Below are positions 23,001-32,000 of a DNA stretch of 34,953 nt, piece after piece (within the stretch, counting starts at the first letter, position 1; each line of letters starts with the position of its first letter). The stretch is from positions 1 through 34,953 of the forward strand of contig CAXNAD020000052.1 in NCBI GenBank assembly GCA_964200185.2. The letters run 5' to 3'. Under the pieces are notes generated by a model. The model did not search any database. It was not told where the DNA came from and was given only the letters and a program-made list of their open reading frames with translations. The position numbers and the translations under genes were made by a program. Source of the stretch: Choristocarpus tenellus KU-1152. Lineage: Eukaryota > Phaeophyceae.

Positions 23001-26000
23001 GGCCATTTCAGTCGCTCTTGGAGCACCTGGACCAGTTTCCCCTTCAACAGCAATACTTGTGCTGTTGTTGGGACCTGTGGAGGACATGTGGGTTCCAACA
23101 AGGGCACTCCAGCTCCCTCCATGGTGTGCAAGAAGAGCACATAGTCCACTATCAGCTTTTACATCCTCTTGCAAGTGCTGTATGTTACGAGAAACAAGGA
23201 AGCATTGAAAGGTATGTGTTGAATTGATAATGTGTGCACAAAATTTACATATTTGTGGCACACTTCAACAAATGCATTGGCACATGTTCAAGAAGACTGG
23301 AATCTAGGGAGTCAATTACTCACATCAACTACCACGTCGTAAGTGGCAACATAAATTGAAAAGAGGCACAAAATGGACTAAACTGGTTTGGATAAGACAC
23401 AGGAGTGTTAGGTGCTCCGAAAACATCAGCACCAAAGAGATCATATGCCATGTTCCAATACACCAGTATTTAATCTAGCTTCAGCATGCAGGGGAGCCCT
23501 ACACAGTGACAGTGCTGACAAAGATTTATCATACATTGGCAGACTCTCTCGCAGGGCTCCCCTGATCTATACGAGCAACCTGATCAGAATTTTGCAATAG
23601 ATTCATTCGCAAATAGTTCAAACACCCTGAAATCTGGTACATGCAACATTGCGTAACAACAATGTGAAAATAATAGCAAATACAAAGCAAGTGATATTCT
23701 AAACGCACCACCTACAACAAATTAGGGTAATAAAAGACCAATCACCGGGAGACATTTATACTCTACAGACAACTAGGGGTACACACACCTGATCTATTGA
23801 TATCTCCTCAGATCCTTTCACCCATCTAATTACAGAGGCAGGGTTTTGTCCATCCTCTCCCCAACCTACCCCACCCCCTAGACCTTCCCTTCCAAACAGA
23901 GCATGACCACCATACTTTGCCAGTGACCCCGACCCATTCATGCTGGAAGACAAGTCTCCTCTTGCTAATGAGGAAATACTATCTGGGCGACCCCATAGAG
24001 CCCACACATTCAGGTCATTGTCCATCACAACATCTGTCAGTGGTCCTGTCCCAAGCATATTTAATAGGTGGAGTTAGGGCAACCATGAAACTTACGATAT
24101 ATAATCTGAGCATAACTTGGCAGCACAGGTTGTATAAAGTGTGGTGCCTCACTCAAAGCATCTGGGGGGGGAGGAGGGGGAGGGGCAACTGTCCATTTGG
24201 GGTCAAAATTTTCATGTCGCGATTTTTGGGTGGTTCGGTTAAATACATCAGATGGAAATGTAAGTGCATTTTTCCTGGCTGTGGTTCAAATGGACACCCT
24301 GGTGTAGACCCCCCCCCCCAGATACTTTGCTCTCATTACTTACATTTATACAGAAATAATTTTCACAAGTGAACATCCCACAGAGGTCAAAGGCAGGAAA
24401 AATGATTTTTTAGTTGAAGCACACAAGGCCTATTATTTAGTTTTAATATTTGTGTTACATGGGTATGGACCAAAAACTATGCAAGTAAATTCTTTCAAGT
24501 ATAGTTTAATAACAATTCATATAAACCAATACCTGCGCACCATGTTTTCTTCTTAGCTGTAGTTCATCTCTACTCCCAAAGAAACCACTAACACAAAGGA
24601 CAGTACAGTTCCTCAAATGCAATGTATACATACCACTGGATCCTGGAGCTTCCAGGAAAGCCTCTGGTTGCAGGTCAGTTCCATCAACAGCAACTGAGAG
24701 AGTTAAATGAACAGGAAGTCCTGAATGAAGGAAGAGAGTTTGTGGGTGAGGGAGACGATCACAGAAATTGTCCATTATTGAAAAGAATTGCACAAAACAA
24801 CTTCAATTGAACTCTGCAACCTATCCTACAAACTTCCTCTTCAACATCTGAACTACATCATACCATGCGCCCCCCAGCTTAAAGGGAGCAAAGGAGAACT
24901 GAGGGGATAATATATAGTTCAATATTTCAGAAACACAATTCCATCCTTAATGGAAACTCTTTGATGCTTGAGACCTCAGACATTTCATGATGATTCCGGA
25001 TGAAAGCGTTTCCTCAATGCAATACTGCATCAGTAGAGGGAGCTTTGTGTCCTCCTTGGTCATATCTAGTGTTTCCTATCCAATTAACCAAATACCTACT
25101 TCTACTATTCACATAATCATTCCCTCAGGTTAGGTCTTCCCTTCTATTCCTACCAAACCAATAATTTCAAGTCACTATCCAAGGCATTCATCCACAACCA
25201 CTACTCTTACACCCCACATATGCAATATTTTCACAAGCACAAAAGGTCTCTGACTCTTCATGTTGATTCCGGATGAAAGCATTTCCCCATATGCAATATC
25301 GCATCAGTAGAGGGAGCTTTTTGTCTTCATTGACCTTAGGAAATATTTAGGAAGATAATAAAAGCTTATTTCCACAACTCAATAAAAAAAAGACCTCAGA
25401 CTGTTCACATTGATTCCGGTTGAAAGCCTTCCCTCACGCACAATATCACATCAGTAGAGGGAGTTTTTCGTCTTCCTTAGCCTTGGCATGTGTACCCCCT
25501 TTCTCCCTAATGTGTTTGTTCAACAACTATATTTAATAATCACAAGTACAATTTGAGGAAAATATTATCCGAACTTGAATTCCCTTCAAAAACATCCGGA
25601 TCAAATCTTTATTAGACACAGCTCTCAACAATGCTATTACACCCAATACACAATGACTCTCACAAACAAAACAAAGGGGCCTACCTTATACCTCATCAGG
25701 CGTTACTCGTCATGAACTGAATAAAACGTGTTCCCTAAATCATTCTTCCCTTCCCGATTTAGTTATTGACTCGGATCTTATCAACATTGATGCACATAAT
25801 AAACCCAACGCATTGCCCAACAGAAAAAAAAGACCTCTTGACTCTTCATGTTGATTCCGGATGAAAGCATTTCCTCATGCACAATATCGCATCAGTAGAG
25901 AGAGCTTTTTGTCTTCCTTGACCTCAACATGGGTATCTTATTCTCTTACTGTCAAGGTGAGCAAAGCCTCTCCTGCAACTTCAAGATATACTCCTAAATT

Positions 26001-29000
26001 TGATTTCCCTTCAAATTTTCTTGTTTCATCTCTGTAGTAACCAACTGTCAACCTTCACATATGGAACAGACATCATATGCTCATACCTCCTGTCGCACCA
26101 ACCGCGATAACTAGGCAGACTCTTGGTTCCGTTCTAGCCTGTCTTTCAAAAGACCTAGAATCCATTTCATCATCCTCATCTCCAGATAGAAACAGTGAGG
26201 ATATGAAGCAAGATGAAGGGTCGACAGTGGAACCCTGAGGACGTTTGGTCAATGCATACAAAATGTTGACGAAAGGTATTCAGCGAAACACATGGCACCT
26301 TAAAAACAGCAAAAACAGATTTAAAACCTCTTATGCAATTTTGTGAGGGCAATTTGCAGTTGTCACTCAGTAGGATTCGTGTTTAACAACTCAATCTTCC
26401 CCACAGTTTTTCATATAATACAAGGTAGTGATATCGTTTGAGTGTGAAGGAATGAGATATATCAACGCGCGTATCAAAGGTTAAGTGCCTAGTATTACAG
26501 TCACAACACCATTGTTCACACTCAACACTCAAACCTAACAGAAGAACATACACGTTATCACCCATTTGCATTTCCAAAAGTCATCTCCATATAAACCCAG
26601 CTTTTCCCCAAGACTCAGAATCTTACTACTGAAAAATCAACAGTTTTAGACTCCAAATTTACTTTATTACACTCTCAAGGTACACACAGAGGTGATCAAA
26701 GTAATGAATACTTCAGCTTAGCATCTTATCACCAAAAGCAAATGTTGTAGAAATATATTATACCTATCCTTCGCTAATATCTGAACAGCTGATGATTAGG
26801 GTACTGAATAGCAAGCACATGATCTGGATAGTGATGTGTTCCAGGTGGATATTCAACAGGCTGCGAAATCTACCGAACTCGCTGCTCAAATGGCTAAGGA
26901 AAAGGCATAGAATCTCCCAAGCTTTCGGTGAGAATGAAAGTGAGTACCTATTCCAGGGCAGGGAATGGGGATCCTGTTGAGTGGTTTATTGAGTGATGTG
27001 GTTAATCAAGAGGGTAGTACCAAAATCGCATCTTACACACTGGACAAAAAGGTGCAGGACTCAGGTGAAAACTGAAAAAAATAGGAGGAGAGTATAATGA
27101 GTATAGGGATGGTCAGATAAAAAACGGAATTCCTACATATCTCGATTCTCGAGCAAATACCTGAGACAGTCTTAGACAGGGTCTGCAGTCTACACGACTG
27201 GTACAAGATCCTCTCCTTCCTCCAGCTCCCTCAACAGTCCATACCCGAATTGACCAGTCAGTGTGTAGACTTATCAGGATGGCATGTTGCTCCTAACAGT
27301 TGACAAGGTCGAAGAAGAGAACATTACAAGGTGTCAAGGCACTAATAGGTGGTGGGTACAAGGTGTGAAGGTGGTGGGTACAAGGTGGAAGGCACTGGAA
27401 GCTAGAAAGACAGATGAGTAAAACCTGATTCGCCTTACTAAAGGCAGTACTTCATATGGTTAACAATGAAAAAACAGTCTAGAACAACACAAAAAAAATA
27501 CTACGGATAAATTTTTCATGGAGTTGTCAAAAACTGAGCCAATAGCATTAATCAAGTCGAAATATTGTATTAGGAGCATTACCACTCAGTTACATGTGAG
27601 AAATTTTACCTCACTCAAGCTGAGAAGGCTCAAAAGAGTTGAAGAAGTAGGGTGATCAGGAAGACCTCCAAAGTGTAGAAGCATACTCAGAAGCAAATCG
27701 AGGAATCACTGTGGACAGTGTGATCATACAAAATGAGGTAGCAAAGAGATCAACTGCTTCGTATGGTGGTAAGGATTCTGATGCAGTTTAGGGCAAACGT
27801 TCTAGTCTAACACTTACCCTTTTTGTTACCAGAAGTAAAAAATATGTCATCATCTCCATCCCCACTCATTCATACGAGGATAGAGATTGCAACCTCACAC
27901 CGAACCTCAAAAGAAAAAGGTTGTATCAAGAGGGACCACAACTAAATGCAAATCCTGTTATCACTGGGCTAGTGAGGTTCAAAGCAATACAGGGCAATAC
28001 AGGGCAATACACAATTCCATCACATACAACATGACCTTATCGCTGTTGATAATGATGTTGCATTTGCAAATACATCATGTACAGCTGAGCTTGAGACACA
28101 ATACAGCACACACTGCACCAGAAGTGAAGATAACCAAGATACAGATGGAACAATTAAGTACGAGAGTAAAAACTTGAAGTTAAAGAGTACATGAAGGTAA
28201 AGAGTACAAGAAGGTAAAGAGTACATGAAGGTAAAGAGCACATGAAGGTAAAGGGTACATGAAGGTAAAGAGCACATGAAGGTAAAGAGTACATGAAGGT
28301 AAAGGGTGACAGGGAGAGTAGGGAATAAAAAATGGTGCTCCTATTATTGATGCAATTACTTACTGCTTCTTGCCAATATCCTTCTATGGCAACCACTGCT
28401 CTTCCAGCACCACCCCCAGGAAGTATGGAGGCCCACCCCTCCTTCATTCTTAACCATTCTCGAGATAATGACTCCGTCTGCAAAAAAGTACATGACAGGG
28501 AAAGTTACAGTTGGGAGTTTATATGGTTGACTGAGGTCAATACGAAAAAGCATGAAAATACTATCACAACACCAGGAAATTGATTTCAAATTTCAGTGAC
28601 TATCATTCTATTCTATCTTCACTCACAAATAAATACAACACTATTGAAGCAAATGTTCTGATTTTAGAAAACTAGTACTGAAGTGCTCACCTCCTGGCCA
28701 CCCCCCAATCCACCTGTTATTTTCACACACATCACACCACCATCCATGTAGCCCACAGTAAGTATATTTCTGGCCGTGCAGGGGGATAAGGTGAACACTT
28801 GTGAGACAAGAATACAGAGAAAAAGGTTAACACTTTTTGCAAAGGAGTACGCACATCTAATTTTGAAGTCACTGCAATCAAAGTATCCAAACATAGAGAC
28901 AAGGTACCAACTTGCTCACAACACACAACAAATTCCGTGTGACAGCAATGGAGACACAAGGCGGTCAAGAAATTGCCCACCTCAGACATTGTCACAAATC

Positions 29001-32000
29001 CTCACGCCCCCCATTGATCCCAAGAGGGGGTAATGTTGATGGGGGCTGCACCCTCCCCCTACACTCCAATACAGGAGTCTACCGAAGGGGAGGATGGGAA
29101 TTGAACACAAAACCAAGATGGGCAATGCCAAGGGTACTATGGAGCTGCCTGATTTTTGATCTTGGGAGTTTCAGCAGACGCCTGCAGGAGACCCAAGGAC
29201 AAATACTGCCCTGTGAAACTGCGGGCCCGTCAATCACCAATTGGTCATTCGGGCGCGTCATAAAACAACTGATCCCCTCATTTTTTCTACAAGCTATTTG
29301 AGTAGAGCAATTTCAATGCAGATAACCGTATCACAAAACAATATGGGTATTATCTAATCTCTACATCACCAAGTACATCTACACATATTACCTGAAATAC
29401 TGCCACAACCAACACCAGCACTGTGAAATAATTTACTCCAGGAAAAACTCAAAATCAGAAGGAATGTTTTAATGCCAGTGATGGGTGCTTGAAAATGTTG
29501 TACATAACCACTCTAGGGTTCTCAACACTCACTTGCAACGTAAGAACTTTTTGTGTTAGGATACTTGATGTGAGAATTAAGTTGAACAAGGTTAAAATAC
29601 AAGAGATACGAACTTCACTTCCACATGATATGGTGCCATCCTTTCTTTTCCCTGACCCTTGTTATTACAGGTCATGCTCTCATTATTACAAATATTCACT
29701 TACGGACTGATCCAGCAACATGGGCTAGTTGCACGATCTCCGCAGTGGCGAACAAACGCATGTCTACTGCTCTCTCTGCTCAGGGAAGATAGAATTGACG
29801 GTGCCTATCAAGTGTGAACAGCAGGAGAGGGAGGGGGAGCAAGTGTTGAAAACTGTTCACACAGCATAATACAAGGTATCCAAGCACAAACCACATTGAA
29901 TATCAATGCACTCTCAAACTAGAAAAGTATTTAGATACTTGACCATTCCCCAAGTTTACACCATTTTAAAATTCTATTCACGTATCATTCACTTCCTATT
30001 CTGTCACATATTTCACCCTCACTCAAGTCAACACAAGAGAAAAAAAGAACCATAATAACAAGATAACTTCCTTGCTACTGCACATGTATATATGGAAGCT
30101 CTGCCTTGCATTCAACATCCTACATTCCACAAGGAAAAGACAACGGAGATCTTGCATTCAATATCCTATATTCCACAAGGAAGAGACAACGGAGATCTTT
30201 TGCAAGACTAAAAAAACTACCATGTGTGCAAACCTGACCCTCGTAATAGGATGACATGTCATTGTTGCAATTCCCAATCTCTCTATGATGTGCCTCTGGA
30301 CAAGCTGTTTTTGCACCGTTAACCTCATATTGACTGAAGATATATTTCATACCAATTTGCTGATGAAATGACCAATTCCTTTTACCTCTTGTTTTCTAGC
30401 CAGGGCTTGTAAAAATCAATTACACTGCAATCCTAATCGCTGTCTATATGAACATTGAACAATTGCACGTACTATTATGCAAAAAATCGACTTTTACGAA
30501 AATGGAACCACTGTTCCTCTCTTCCTGAAGTGACACTTCTCACCGGCACAATTTCCCGGTTAGCAGTGCCATGACTTGAGCGCCGAGGAGCTCTGACTAT
30601 GATTCGATGAACTATACCCTGATCTGTAAAGGCACAGATGTAAATGTTGGAACGATCTGTCTCTCCACCAAATATTCTTACAGCACCCTTCTCAGCAATT
30701 GATCCTGAAGAAAAAATAAAAGGGGGGGAAGAGAGAGGTAGTACAATTGCAGAGTTGGGAATTGGGAAGAGGTTCAGCTGCATTTGGTTTTGTGGATGTG
30801 TGGTCTTGAACAGACAGGGTTTTATGTATTGAGGGTTGAGAGGATTTCCTATGTTCGAATCAGCTCCACACGCACAACTTTGACAAAAAAAATTCCCATG
30901 GAGAGCTCAGTAAAACTTTATGGTAGTGCACTGTGTATCAAAGTAGGAATGCATATGCACGCGCAATTTTTGAAAAGTTTACTAAGGTCATACTGTAGGT
31001 TGAAGTTTTACACAGTGTAGCTCCAGACAAGCACTACCTGTTGAGCAACTGAAAAACTTATGGCTTTGTTACATCCCTACAAAATGAAATGCGTATTAGG
31101 CATGGTTTGGAACACAAATATGAAAACGACGTTACTAGCATGGCATGGACCAATCACCAGCAATACTTGAGTACTGTGTCAGGGCCTCAGAGCATATTTA
31201 GGGTTTTTGTACATCATACGGCAACAAGAGATGGTCATAACACGCAATAGATGCAAAAGTTGGAAAACGTCCAGACGAGGACTCAATCTTGTCTAGATTG
31301 TTCCAAGAGTTATCCACAAATCTGGAAGATCGCACGGATTGACATATTATAGTTCCTGTAAAGAGAATAGTTTTTAATAATCTCAATCTTCTGCCCTGTA
31401 ACAGGTACTCCTTGACTACAAAGATTGTGTACTGTTCTGCTTGCTTCTTAGAGACAACCACAGGATATGGGGGACATGTGTCAACATAGGTGCACTCAAC
31501 ACGCCTCCCTCGATGGACGACAAAGCAACTTCGCATGAAGCAGGTCATGTAAGATTACCAGTGGAAAAATTGAGGAGAGAGGTATCAGTTGTTCGAATTC
31601 AAAATGTCTTGGATCTTACACCCTTGCATAAAAAGGATAGGAACTAAACGGGTGCGTTAGCCCCGTACCTTGCAGACGAATGAAAGCCCTTGCCCCAGTG
31701 AGGTCCTTATCGAGACTCTGTTCCTCTAGCCATAGACCAGAACCGTGAGCCCTCCATAACAGATGACGTCTTCGATCACCAGGAAGGGCAGAACTGCAGC
31801 CAGACACATCATTCGCCTCCAGTGGAGCGGGGGGGGGGGGGGGAAGGGGGGCGATGCGCCCATCGCCCCCCCCAACAAAGGAAACCCCAACTCCCGCNNN
31901 NNNNNNNGATCGCGTCTCCCACCCCCGGGGGGGGAAGACCGGCCCCCACAAACATCTTCCCCCCCCGGGGGGGGGGGGGGGGGGGGGGAATGCGGTCGAT

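Noticed and set aside
24960-25070. Repeat copy 1 read as a coding exon (KLPLLMQYCIEETLS).
   Set aside because: Exon 7 (phase 1) joins exon 8 (phase 1) directly with a strong NUP160 match, and the other copies have stops or an indel in this frame.
24970-25925. Four spaced repeats as a CRISPR array.
   Set aside because: Copies are ~90 bp, irregularly spaced (about 145-440 bp) and intronic in a eukaryotic gene.
28154-28483. Long minus frame rich in FTFMYSLPSC repeats.
   Set aside because: It is the translation of the 17-bp minisatellite; only the 28364-28477 part is a real exon.
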